From Candidatus Nitrosymbiomonas proteolyticus (GTDB lineage: Bacteria; Armatimonadota; Fimbriimonadia; Fimbriimonadales; Fimbriimonadaceae), in contig AP021858.1 of assembly GCA_017347465.1 (NCBI GenBank), positions 1,878,472-1,942,471 of the forward strand: 64,000 bases of DNA. Reading direction: 5' to 3'. Positions 16,537 through 24,913 of this stretch are shown here, piece after piece (positions within the stretch are counted from its first letter, which is position 1; each line of letters begins with the position of its first letter). A program made the translations under genes and the position numbers. The notes under the pieces are model-generated. The model worked only from the letters and a program-made list of their open reading frames with translations, searched no databases and was not told where the DNA came from.

Positions 16537-17724
16537 CTACACGCTCTCAGGGAAGGGCCAGGAGGGAAGCGTGCGCTTCAACGGCCGATCCTCCCGATAG
16601 CCCAATTCGTACTCCGCCTGCAAGATCGTGTGAATCTCGTGGGTCCCCTCATAGATCATCGCGCCCCGCGAGTTGCGGAAGTAGCGCTCGACCGGGAACT
16701 CGTCGCAATAGCCATACGCGCCATGAATCTCGACCGCTTTGTGGGCCGCGTCGAAGGCCGCGGCGCAGTTCGTCCACTTCGCCAGCGAAACCTCGCGCGT
16801 GTGACGTGCGCCCGTGTTCTTCATCCACCCGACCTGATAGTAAAGAAGCCTGCCGATATCCCGGCCTTGGACCATGGAAGCGATCATCTGCTGCACGAGT
16901 TGCTTCTTTCCAATGGGTTCGCCGCCCACCTTGCGGTCGTTCGCGTAGGGCACGCAAGCGTCGAGGCAGGCCTGAATGATCCCCACCGCGCCCGAAGCGA
17001 CCGTGTACCGGCCATGATCGAGCGCAGACATGGCCACTCGAAAACCGTCGCCGTCGTCGCCGAGCCTGTTTTCTGCGGGGACTCGGACGTTATCGAAGAA
17101 GATCTGCCCCGTGTTGCCCGCGCGAACGCCAAGTTTGCCCTTGAGTGGCCTTGACGAGAACCCCGGCATGTCCCGCTCGACGATGAGCGCGACGTGGCCT
17201 CCTCCTTCGAGCCGGGCGATCACAAGAAACTGATGAGCGTAGTCGCTCAGGCTGATCCAAGTCTTCTCGCCGGTCAAGAGGTAGTCGCTTCCCTCTTTCG
17301 CAGCGCGGGTCTGAATGTTGATCGCGTCCGACCCCGCGTTCGGCTCGGTGAGTCCAAAGCCGCCGATTCGAGATCCTTTGGCGAGCAGCGGAAGCCACCG
17401 GCGCTTTTGTTCGTTGGTGCCCCACTGCAAGAGAGTCAGGCTGTGGAGTCCGCTATGCACGCTCATCACGACCCTCGCGCTGGTGTCCACCCGCTCGAAC
17501 TCCTCGCAGACGATGCCCAGCGAGATGTAGTCGGTATCCATGCCTCCGTACTTCGCGGGGAGGCTGACGCCGGCAAACCCACCCTCGCCAAGGCGCTCGA
17601 GGAATTCAGGCGAGGGATCTGCGTTGGCGTCTCGCTCGCGGAGTCCGGGCAAGACCGCGTCGAGCGCGAACTTCCTGGCAGACTCGCGGATCAAGGCGTG
17701 TTCGGGTGTGGGAGAGAAGTCCAT
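16537..17724 (-). CDS. Acyl-CoA dehydrogenase
   Basis: 395 residues. FAD-dependent alpha,beta-dehydrogenation of an acyl-CoA in the cytoplasm, passing electrons to ETF. Family signatures are GFGLTEPNAGSDA, GEKTWISLSDYAHQFLV, the GRYTVASGAVGIIQA segment and EIHGAYGYCDEFPVERYFR. The catalytic base is probably Glu359 in MIYEGTHEIH, the position used by short/medium-chain and glutaryl-CoA types. Chain specificity cannot be told. A TACAAT lies ten bases before the ATG. Single gene; no beta-oxidation partners are adjacent. Confidence 0.93.
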   Translation of the reverse strand: MDFSPTPEHALIRESARKFALDAVLPGLRERDANADPSPEFLERLGEGGFAGVSLPAKYGGMDTDYISLGIVCEEFERVDTSARVVMSVHSGLHSLTLLQWGTNEQKRRWLPLLAKGSRIGGFGLTEPNAGSDAINIQTRAAKEGSDYLLTGEKTWISLSDYAHQFLVIARLEGGGHVALIVERDMPGFSSRPLKGKLGVRAGNTGQIFFDNVRVPAENRLGDDGDGFRVAMSALDHGRYTVASGAVGIIQACLDACVPYANDRKVGGEPIGKKQLVQQMIASMVQGRDIGRLLYYQVGWMKNTGARHTREVSLAKWTNCAAAFDAAHKAVEIHGAYGYCDEFPVERYFRNSRGAMIYEGTHEIHTILQAEYELGYREDRPLKRTLPSWPFPESV

Positions 17725-17951
17725 CGGGAGGTCTATTGTACCGTGGGGTGTTGGTCCGTACGTCGAGGCCGAACTAGGCAGTAGAGCCCACGGTTAGGTG
17801 GAAGACTGAGTGGTAAAGGTACAATCTCCCCGTTACGCTTCACGTCGGAATTTCGAGCTTCAGTACCCGGCCTCGAGCCTGTTCCTGAGTTGATATCGAG
17901 CCTTGAATCGGAACAGATCAAGCGGCCCCAGCGCCGCAAAAGGAGGCCAAC

Positions 17952-18281
17952 ATGGCTACAAAAACACTCTACGTGGGCAATTTGCCCTACTCCCTCACCG
18001 AAACTGACCTGACCAGCGCATTCGCGAACTTCGGCGGCCGAAACGCCCGCATCATCGAGGGACGAGGCTTCGGCTTCGTCGACATCGAGTCCGAGCAAAT
18101 GGAAGCAGCAGTTTCCGCGATGAACGGAAAGGAGATGTCCGGAAGGACGCTCACCGTCAACGAAGCGCGGCCCAAGGAAGATCGACCCCGTGACAACTAC
18201 CGCTCCGGCGGCGGTGGCGGCGGCGGATACTCCAGTGGAAACCGCGGCGGGGGTGGCGGAGGCAAACGAAGGAGCTGGTAG
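17952..18281 (+). CDS. RRM-type RNA-binding protein with Gly-rich tail
   Basis: 109 residues. A single RRM domain (2-80) with RNP2 LYVGNL and RNP1 RGFGFVDI. Then a short basic stretch and a tail of glycine runs with Arg/Ser (residues 87-109). This is the layout of cyanobacterial Rbp and related bacterial RRM proteins, often cold- or stress-induced single-stranded RNA binders. AAAAGGAGG seven bases before the ATG is one of the strongest ribosome sites in the window. A TACAAT near 17819 would give a leader of over 100 bases, which could be regulatory. A strong terminator follows. Confidence 0.93.
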   Translation: MATKTLYVGNLPYSLTETDLTSAFANFGGRNARIIEGRGFGFVDIESEQMEAAVSAMNGKEMSGRTLTVNEARPKEDRPRDNYRSGGGGGGGYSSGNRGGGGGGKRRSW

Positions 18282-18303
18282 CGGCTTCAGAACGCATCTC
18301 CAG

Positions 18304-18345
18304 AGGGGTGGGGGACTTCGGGTCCCCTGCCCCTTCCTTTATTTT
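18304..18345 (+). terminator. Intrinsic terminator after RRM gene
   Basis: Thirteen-pair stem from AGGGG to CCCCT with a TTCGG-type loop, followed by a T-rich tail (TTCCTTTATTTT). Confidence 0.88.
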
Positions 18346-18441
18346 GATGCGCGCACCGCTAACCTGTTTGCGCCTTCCGCGTATCCTTTCTTGTTCGTCC
18401 ATTCGTCCCTACTTCGCGCCCTCGGGCCGTAAGGCAAAACC

Positions 18442-19341
18442 GTGTCTGATCATCCTCATTCCGAATCGCACCAGCCTCATGAAGTCCAGTTTGGACCGTT
18501 CCTGTTTTGGACTTCGCTCCAAGTCGTCGCAGCGTTCTTGATCTTCCGCTTTGCTTTTCCCGCAAGCTTCTTTGCAGAGATCAGCCAGCCATGGGCAATC
18601 TTGGTTTGGACGGTGGCGCTGGGGATTCCTCTCAGCCTGTTCGAATACCTCTACCACCGTTATCTTCTCCATTCCGCAGTGCTGCCGTTCCTGGGCTCGA
18701 TGCACCGCGCTCACAGCCATCACCATGGACTGACGAAGGTCAAAGCGCCCGTAACTCCCAAGACTCCCGACAAGCTGGTGACCGTCGAGAGCGACTATCC
18801 GATCGAGTACGAGCATCAGGCTGAGTCGATGATGTTCCCGACCTATTCGATCTCGATCTTTTTCGCGTTGTTCTTGGTCGTACTGGCCCTTCCCTTGAAA
18901 CTACTGTTTCCGGGCGCGCCCGTCATCACGGCGATGCTCATCACGGTTACCCTCAGCTACTCCCTGTATGAGGCCTGGCACGCGGTCATGCACCTGCCGA
19001 TGGACCGTTTTTGGAGCAAGCTGCTGAACCACAGACGGATCGGGCGCGTCGCCAAGCACGTCTACAGCTTCCACCTGATGCATCATTGGAGGCCGACGTG
19101 CAACTTAGCCGTCGTGGGCTTCTGGGGATTTGCGATCTGGGACCACCTGTTCCGAACTCATCGCAGGCCGCGGAGGTTGCCCGTGGATGGCGCGGAGGTG
19201 AGCTACACCGACGTTAGTTTGCGGCAACCGCTTTGGCCGATCCGAGTATTGGATAAGGTCGGCGCGCGGCTTTACAAGGGGTCGAGGAAGGTCGAGGACT
19301 TCTTCCGAAGAACCCTTCTTCGAAGACCTGCGAGAGGATAG
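18442..19341 (+). CDS. Fatty acid hydroxylase / sterol desaturase superfamily membrane protein
   Basis: 299 residues with about four membrane spans. Di-iron histidine clusters are visible: HRYLLH (near 75-80), HRAHSHHH (88-95) and HLMHHW (near 212), plus AWHAVMHLP. The superfamily hydroxylates or desaturates lipids using O2. The substrate here may be a fatty acid, hopanoid or carotenoid; I cannot say which. GTG start with AAGG upstream. The N-terminal dozen residues are His-rich and may bind metal. Single gene. Confidence 0.85.
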   Translation: MSDHPHSESHQPHEVQFGPFLFWTSLQVVAAFLIFRFAFPASFFAEISQPWAILVWTVALGIPLSLFEYLYHRYLLHSAVLPFLGSMHRAHSHHHGLTKVKAPVTPKTPDKLVTVESDYPIEYEHQAESMMFPTYSISIFFALFLVVLALPLKLLFPGAPVITAMLITVTLSYSLYEAWHAVMHLPMDRFWSKLLNHRRIGRVAKHVYSFHLMHHWRPTCNLAVVGFWGFAIWDHLFRTHRRPRRLPVDGAEVSYTDVSLRQPLWPIRVLDKVGARLYKGSRKVEDFFRRTLLRRPARG

Positions 19342-19422
19342 GCGGTCTCCTCGCCTTCCTGAAATGAGCGGCGAGACGCTGCCGACTCCACAGGACCGAT
19401 CGCCCAAGACTCCAAAATAGAC

Positions 19423-19450
19423 GAGCCTCGAAGCGAACGCCTCGAGGCTC
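19423..19450 (-). terminator. Terminator hairpin after second PEP-CTERM gene
   Basis: Perfect eight-pair stem GAGCCTCG/CGAGGCTC. On the minus strand it is followed by a GTCTATTTT tail. It may also slow transcription arriving from the hydroxylase gene on the other strand. Confidence 0.65.
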
Positions 19451-19478
19451 CTCCGTTTCGGGAACGAGAACTCAGTTC

Positions 19479-20246
19479 TTACTTGCGTCGGCGTCGAGCC
19501 AAGAACGCAAAGCCAGCGCCGAGAATCGCCATAGTGGCGGGCTCGGGCACTGCGGTTCCATTGATTGCGAATGGCATGTCGTGCGGGCCGGTGAAGGTGC
19601 CGCTGTCGACGGCGTTCGCCCAACCTGCAGTAGTGAACTGCATCGCATTGGACCCTGGCTTGTTGTTCTGGCCGAGGATCGTCACGGGCGGCTGCCAAGG
19701 GCCGCTCGAAAGGGTGCCGCCGAACTGCCAAGCCACCCAATAGGTGCCAGGGCCGAGGACCCAGCCCAGGTTGCTCGATTGCACGTCCATCACGGGACGG
19801 TTCGTGGCCAAAAGGTTGGTATCGATGACTCGATAAATCCCAGACCACGCCGTGCTCCCAAGCACGTTCGTTGCCGTACTTCCAAACGCGGGCGCTCCAA
19901 AACCTGTTCCGGCCGGTTGCGCGTTGAAGATCACAACCCGCAGATCATTGATCGTAGACGTCGTGGTGGAACCGGTTTGGTAGGCCATGAAGTCGAACGT
20001 ATCGATCGTCCATTGGTCGCCAGCGCCGATCGTGAAGTCGTCGGCCATCCAGTTGCCAGCGCTCACTTGGGCGCCGTATCCGTAGATGTTATTTCCCAAG
20101 CCGGTCTGAAGCGAACTGGCGTCCGCGCCGCCGAAACCGCCAGCCGGATGGGTGACGATGCCGCCGTTGTCGTAGATGACTGCCGCTGCCGCGAAGCTCG
20201 AGGCAACCGCAAGCGAAGAGATAAGCAATGCTCTGTGTTTCAACAC
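19479..20246 (-). CDS. PEP-CTERM sorting-signal protein
   Basis: 255 residues from a GTG preceded by AGGAGG at six bases, which decides the start over an ATG 33 bases upstream. Signal peptide up to about SFAAAA. The body is beta-rich (YDNGGIVTHPAGGFGGADAS, ADDFTIGAGDQWTIDTFDF, GTYWVAWQFGGTL) and recalls secreted choice-of-anchor domains found with PEP-CTERM. The C-terminus VPEPATMAILGAGFAFLA then RRRRK is the exosortase signal. Function unknown. Confidence 0.88.
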   Translation of the reverse strand: MLKHRALLISSLAVASSFAAAAVIYDNGGIVTHPAGGFGGADASSLQTGLGNNIYGYGAQVSAGNWMADDFTIGAGDQWTIDTFDFMAYQTGSTTTSTINDLRVVIFNAQPAGTGFGAPAFGSTATNVLGSTAWSGIYRVIDTNLLATNRPVMDVQSSNLGWVLGPGTYWVAWQFGGTLSSGPWQPPVTILGQNNKPGSNAMQFTTAGWANAVDSGTFTGPHDMPFAINGTAVPEPATMAILGAGFAFLARRRRK

Positions 20247-20497
20247 CAATTTCCTCCTGAAGCGAATGTGGTCCGTCACCGGTCCCGGAAACCTCCGAAA
20301 CCGAGCCAGACGATCACCAGCTCTCCGCAGCCCTAACGGGTACGGATTACTTGCTTCTACGATATCAGGGTTTTCAGGGGTTTGTGACGATTATTTTCGT
20401 TCTGCGCGAGAATCCGGCAAAACTACCTGGTAGCGAGCCTCTCCATCGAAGCGGGCGAGTCGAAATCCCTCGTGCCCGCAAGGCCGCTGGCCGTTTT

Positions 20498-20527
20498 TTG
20501 TCGCGACCGACCCTCGTTCGGTATACT
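20498..20527 (+). promoter_or_regulatory. Sigma-70-like promoter of secDF
   Basis: TTGTCG (-35 like), an 18-base spacer, then TATACT (-10 like), about 32 bases before the start codon. Confidence 0.5.
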
Positions 20528-20559
20528 GCCCGAACTCAACACGGATCGGGGAACTCGAC

Positions 20560-23076
20560 TTGCAGTCTCGCAGTTATATCTTTCTTCTCATCGTACTGGG
20601 GCTCGCTGCCCTGTCTGGATGGATTTTCAGTCGCGAACAGGTCAAGTACGGCCTCGACGTGCAAGGGGGCGTTAGGTTCACCTACGAAATGGACCTTTCG
20701 AGCCTCACTCAGGATCAGCGACAAAGCCTGGACCTCGTTCGGGCGAACACCATTCGGATCATGAACTCCCGCGTCTCTTCGGCGCTCGGCGTCGTTGAAG
20801 GGACCGTTCAACCCAAGGGCCTCGACCAGATCATCGTCGAACTTCCGGGTGAGACCGACATCGCCAAGGCGCGCGGAGTTCTCAGCACGACGGCTTCGAT
20901 CGAGTTCTATTGGGCCAAGACGGTCGCTACGCGAACGGCGGGATTCCGCAAGTACACCGGCGGCGAGATCGGCACCTACAACGGCAGCCCTGGTATCTAC
21001 TTCTCGCTCCGAGCCAACGCGGAGAAGCTCATCGAACCGGGCGCGCCCGAGTACCTTGAGATGATTCGGAGTTGGGGCGAGCCGATCCTACAGGGCGGAG
21101 ACCTCAAAAGGGCTAGCGCTCAGCAGGTCGGGGGTGGCTACCAGCCCTACATGGAGTTTACGGCGGAGGGCGCGCGCAAACTCAAGTCATGGAGCCAAAG
21201 GGTGCTGAATCGAGGCGAGCATCTGGCCGCCGTCCTCGATAACGTCGTCATCAGCATCGCGCCGGTCAAGGATGGAGTGGTCCTTTCGGACAACGCCATC
21301 ATCGACGGAACCTTCGATACCGGCTACGTGAAGACCTTGGTGGACCTTCTGAATGCGGGCGCGCTTCCAGTGACGCTGAAGGAGATCCAAAGTGAGAAGG
21401 TCGATCCGACCATCGGCAAGCAAGCGCTGAGCATGATCTACCAAGCCGGAATGTGGGCGTTCGGATTCACGATCGCATTCTTGCTGATTTACTACGTCTT
21501 TCCTGGCTTCGTCGCGATGTTGGCGCTGGCGCTGTACGCACTATTCACGATCACCGCTTTGAAGCTGATCGGCGCGACGTTCTCGCTTGCGGCCATCGCA
21601 GGCTTCATCCTCTCGGTGGGCATGGCGGTCGACGCGAACATCCTCGTTTTCGAGCGACTGAAAGAGGAGTTGCGAGGGGGGAAAACGCTGGCCGCCGCGA
21701 TCGAACTCGGGTTCAAACGGGCCTTACCGGCCATTGTGGACTCGAACGCCTGTACGATCCTTACGTCTTTGGTGCTGATGATTCTCGGAACGGGCCCGGT
21801 AAAGGGCTTCGCCACGACCCTCATCATCGGCGTCGCGATTTCGCTGTTTACCGCGGTCACGATCACCCGATCCTTGCTCAAGTTCTTCGTGGGATCGGGT
21901 TTGGGAGCCAACGAAAAGTGGTATGGCCTTTCGAGGCAATGGTTTGGAGAAAAGCTCGAAGCCGAGGCGGATCGAAGGCAGATGCCGATCGTCCAGAAGC
22001 GTAACGTGTTCTTCCTGATTTCGGGCTTAGTGATCTTGCCGGGCCTGATCGCGGTGGGCATGGGAGGCATCAAACGCAACGTCGAGTTCCTTGGCGGATA
22101 CGAAGTGTCCGTCCGGATGGGCGACCGGCAAGAGACGACTGCCCAACTCGTGGCGAACCTGGAAAAGGCGGGGATATCGGGCGGCAACGTCAAGCTCGCG
22201 GGCGAGGGCTCGAACCGGCTCGCTTATATCACGGTCGGCGAGGTGAAGGGGACTGACGATGTCGAGGCCGCCAAGATCAAGATCGCCGAAGCGGCAGGAT
22301 TCACAGCGGGGGACGTCGCCGGAGGGCAAAATGTCGGCCCGACGATTCAGCAAGAGATGGTTCGAAACGCGATCTTGGGCGTGATCATCAGCTCGATCCT
22401 TATCGTGCTGTACCTTGCGATCCGCTTCGGATTCGCGCTCGGCGGGTTTCCGGTCGGGCTTCGGTTCAGTTTCGCCGTCATCATGGCCTTGCTTCACGAC
22501 GTGCTACTCGTCGTTGGGCTCGCGGCGATCTTCGGATTCGCTTTGGGCTGGGAAATCAGCGGCCTTTTCGTTACGGCGATGCTGACGGTGATCGGCTTCT
22601 CGACCCACGACTCGATCGTTATCTTCGACCGTATTCGAGAAAACCTGAGGCGGCACATTCCGGGCGAGGACATCGGCACCCTCATCAATCGATCGGTCAC
22701 CCAGTCGATCGCGCGGTCGATCAACACGTCCGGCGTCGTGATCGTTTCGCTGATCCTGCTGATCGCCATAGGTTCCGCGACGCCCGATCTCAAGTTTTTC
22801 AACACCGTGATGCTGTGCGGCATCGTTGCGGGTACCTATTCGTCCATTTGGAACGCCGCGCCGATCCTGTACGTCTTGGACCGGTGGTTTGCGAAGTCTC
22901 GTGGCGAACACGCGACGTTGCTCGGTATCACGGCACAGGAACTCAAGGCCCAGCGCATCCTCTCCCAAACCGCCCGTCCGGCGGGGCAGGCTTCGGAGCC
23001 GACAGAAGACACGGGATACGGCCAGGTCCGACGCCGAAAGGCCAAACCCACGGGCGAGCAAGAGATCGAGGATTAG
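20560..23076 (+). CDS. secDF: Fused protein-export membrane protein SecD-SecF
   Basis: 838 residues. The SecD half (1 to about 455) has an N-terminal span, the periplasmic P1 domain (LDVQGGVRFTYEM onward) and five spans including GMAVDANILVFERLKEEL near 352. The SecF half (about 480-760) has LGGYEVSVRM and STHDSIVIFDRIRENLR near 677. It uses the proton gradient to complete SecYEG export and is an RND-superfamily member. Fusion into one chain is known in several phyla. The Lys/Gln-rich tail (770-838) is cytoplasmic. The start is TTG with GGGGA seven bases upstream. Ends four bases inside the convergent gene. Confidence 0.95.
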   Translation: MQSRSYIFLLIVLGLAALSGWIFSREQVKYGLDVQGGVRFTYEMDLSSLTQDQRQSLDLVRANTIRIMNSRVSSALGVVEGTVQPKGLDQIIVELPGETDIAKARGVLSTTASIEFYWAKTVATRTAGFRKYTGGEIGTYNGSPGIYFSLRANAEKLIEPGAPEYLEMIRSWGEPILQGGDLKRASAQQVGGGYQPYMEFTAEGARKLKSWSQRVLNRGEHLAAVLDNVVISIAPVKDGVVLSDNAIIDGTFDTGYVKTLVDLLNAGALPVTLKEIQSEKVDPTIGKQALSMIYQAGMWAFGFTIAFLLIYYVFPGFVAMLALALYALFTITALKLIGATFSLAAIAGFILSVGMAVDANILVFERLKEELRGGKTLAAAIELGFKRALPAIVDSNACTILTSLVLMILGTGPVKGFATTLIIGVAISLFTAVTITRSLLKFFVGSGLGANEKWYGLSRQWFGEKLEAEADRRQMPIVQKRNVFFLISGLVILPGLIAVGMGGIKRNVEFLGGYEVSVRMGDRQETTAQLVANLEKAGISGGNVKLAGEGSNRLAYITVGEVKGTDDVEAAKIKIAEAAGFTAGDVAGGQNVGPTIQQEMVRNAILGVIISSILIVLYLAIRFGFALGGFPVGLRFSFAVIMALLHDVLLVVGLAAIFGFALGWEISGLFVTAMLTVIGFSTHDSIVIFDRIRENLRRHIPGEDIGTLINRSVTQSIARSINTSGVVIVSLILLIAIGSATPDLKFFNTVMLCGIVAGTYSSIWNAAPILYVLDRWFAKSRGEHATLLGITAQELKAQRILSQTARPAGQASEPTEDTGYGQVRRRKAKPTGEQEIED

Positions 23077-24014
23077 TCCGGCCCGCCGAAGAGGGAAAGC
23101 GCCGCGGGACTTCCGGGGCGAAATCCGGCCGCGGAACACGCCTCTACGGCGAGGCGAGCGCCTTGCCGCAATTCCTCCTCGCCAGTCCGGTCGAGAGGCA
23201 CGAACTCGTCGTCTGTTGCCGTCGCCTGAAGTTCCGACTCGAGCAGACGGGCCGCTCGCAGAGCCTCATTGAGCACTTCGAGCGGGGCCGGACTGGTAGG
23301 GAGGTTGAAGCCCAGGCCAATGACCCGATGCCGAACGCCTTGGGTGACATTCCCCAGTCGAAAGATCTCATTTGGTTCCCAACTCGCCAGGGCCAAGAGG
23401 TCATGCGGCCATTGGGGAGCGCGCCAGACGAACTCGCCCTCCCGCGAAAGATCGAAGCCCATGCGAGCCGCTTGAACCCAAACATCCCGTTCGGGGATTC
23501 CCCCCTCAGGACCCACCAGGCCTATGGAAACGCCGACGTCGAGCGATTCCCTCCTCTCAAGCAGTTCGGCCACCTTGGGGTCGATCATGTCGGGGGTCGG
23601 GAGCGGCATCGGGATGCGCTCGAGCCGCTCGGCGATGGGTCGGACTCGCTCCAGAAGTTGGGCTGCCGAACCCGAGGAGAGAGTGCCTCTCGAACTGACG
23701 ACGTCCCAGCAGAGGGCGATCGAGTCGTAGGAGGGTCTTGAGTCGGAGGGAGTCAGGGGGGCCCAGCTCACGTCGGCAAGCCCAAGAACGAAGACGCTGG
23801 GGTTCCCCAACGCCCCGAGCGCGGAAGGCGAAAGCAGCGAGCGGGTGGTCTCCCCTCGGGAGGTTCGGGGTCCGACGAGTTCGATGACGTACTGCGTTGC
23901 GTGCAGGGGGCCGACCCCGATCTCTGGGAACGCGATTTGGGCTATGTCGAGCGCAACCTGCGGATCGCGCGATAGGATCGCTCCAAAGACGCCTTGGGCG
24001 TTGTCTGAGTCCAC
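23073..24014 (-). CDS. Conserved protein with ZipA C-terminal-like domain
   Basis: 313 residues, soluble, no signal peptide. The first 170 residues (RDPQVALDIAQIAFPEIGVG, ERVRPIAERLERIPMPLPTP) are not recognised. The second half (LDVGVSIGLVGPEGGI, WVQAARMGFDLSREGEFVWR, LLALASWEPNEIFRLG, IGLGFNLPTSPAPLEVLNEA, LRAARLLESELQ, then EEELRQGARLAVEA) follows the order of the ZipA C-terminal FtsZ-binding fold: strand, helix, strand, a LP(T)SPAP-like turn, and a long helix with AxxLxxEL. This is pattern reading, not a search result. Last gene of an operon after era, with a two-base gap. Confidence 0.6.
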   Translation of the reverse strand: MDSDNAQGVFGAILSRDPQVALDIAQIAFPEIGVGPLHATQYVIELVGPRTSRGETTRSLLSPSALGALGNPSVFVLGLADVSWAPLTPSDSRPSYDSIALCWDVVSSRGTLSSGSAAQLLERVRPIAERLERIPMPLPTPDMIDPKVAELLERRESLDVGVSIGLVGPEGGIPERDVWVQAARMGFDLSREGEFVWRAPQWPHDLLALASWEPNEIFRLGNVTQGVRHRVIGLGFNLPTSPAPLEVLNEALRAARLLESELQATATDDEFVPLDRTGEEELRQGARLAVEACSAAGFRPGSPAALSLFGGPD

Positions 24015-24016
24015 CG

Positions 24017-24910
24017 TTACTCCATGTATTCAAGCTCGCGGAGGACGCGAGGCGACATTCGCCAATTCTCACGAACTCCTACGTGAAGGTCGAGGTATAC
24101 GTGTCGTCCCAGGAGGGCCTCAATCTCCGCCCGCGCTTCTTGTCCCACGGCCTTGATGAAGGCCCCATGCTTGCCGATGAGGATTCCTTTCTGGCTCGCT
24201 CGCTCGACGAGAAGGCTCGCGCCGATGCGGAGCAAGTTCGGCTCTTCCTCCCATTGCTCGATCAGGACGGCCGTCGCGTAGGGGATTTCTTGGCGCGATT
24301 TGAGCAAGACCTTCTCCCGAATCAGCTCGCTCACCAGGAACCGGGCCGACTGGTCGGTGAAGTCCTCGTCGCCAAAGAGCGGGGGCTGCTCGGGAAGCTC
24401 GCCCACGATGAGGCCGCAGAGTTTGGAGAGGTTGTCGCCTGTCGTTGCCCGGGTGAGCATATACTTCTCAGTCCTAAAGAGCTGGCAATAGAGTTCGACG
24501 TGCGCTTGGACGTGTTCGGCTCTGAGCCGGTCCATCTTGTTCAGGCACAGGATCACCGGCGTCGCCTTCAAGGACTGCGAGCCAAGAAGCTCCGCGAGGC
24601 TTTGGTCGAGCGCGTCGGGTCTGCTGGAAGAGTCCACGACGACGACGATGACATCGACGTCCTGCACCGCGGACTTCGCCTGGTCCACCATCGCCTTGCC
24701 CAGTTGCGTGTGAGGTTCGTGGATGCCGGGCGTATCGACGAGCCCGAACTGAAAGTTGGGGCCGTGGACGATCCCAAGAGCGCGCCGCCGCGTCGTCTGG
24801 GGACGGGACCCCACGATCGAGACCTTCTGCCCCACGAGGGCGTTCGTGAGCGTGCTCTTGCCCACGTTCGGCTTGCCCATCAGCGCCACGATTCCGGAGC
24901 GAAAAGCCAT
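24017..24910 (-). CDS. era: GTPase Era
   Basis: 297 residues. Essential Ras-like GTPase that binds 16S rRNA 3' end and helps assemble the 30S subunit. G1 is GKPNVGKST, G3 DTPGIHEPH, G4 NKMD. The C-terminal KH domain has GILIGKHGAFIKAVGQEAR. All motifs are intact and the length is standard. It sits between a GH42-like gene (3 bp gap) and the ZipA-C-like gene (2 bp gap), so all three are likely co-transcribed. Confidence 0.97.
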   Translation of the reverse strand: MAFRSGIVALMGKPNVGKSTLTNALVGQKVSIVGSRPQTTRRRALGIVHGPNFQFGLVDTPGIHEPHTQLGKAMVDQAKSAVQDVDVIVVVVDSSSRPDALDQSLAELLGSQSLKATPVILCLNKMDRLRAEHVQAHVELYCQLFRTEKYMLTRATTGDNLSKLCGLIVGELPEQPPLFGDEDFTDQSARFLVSELIREKVLLKSRQEIPYATAVLIEQWEEEPNLLRIGASLLVERASQKGILIGKHGAFIKAVGQEARAEIEALLGRHVYLDLHVGVRENWRMSPRVLRELEYME

Positions 24911-24913
24911 CGC

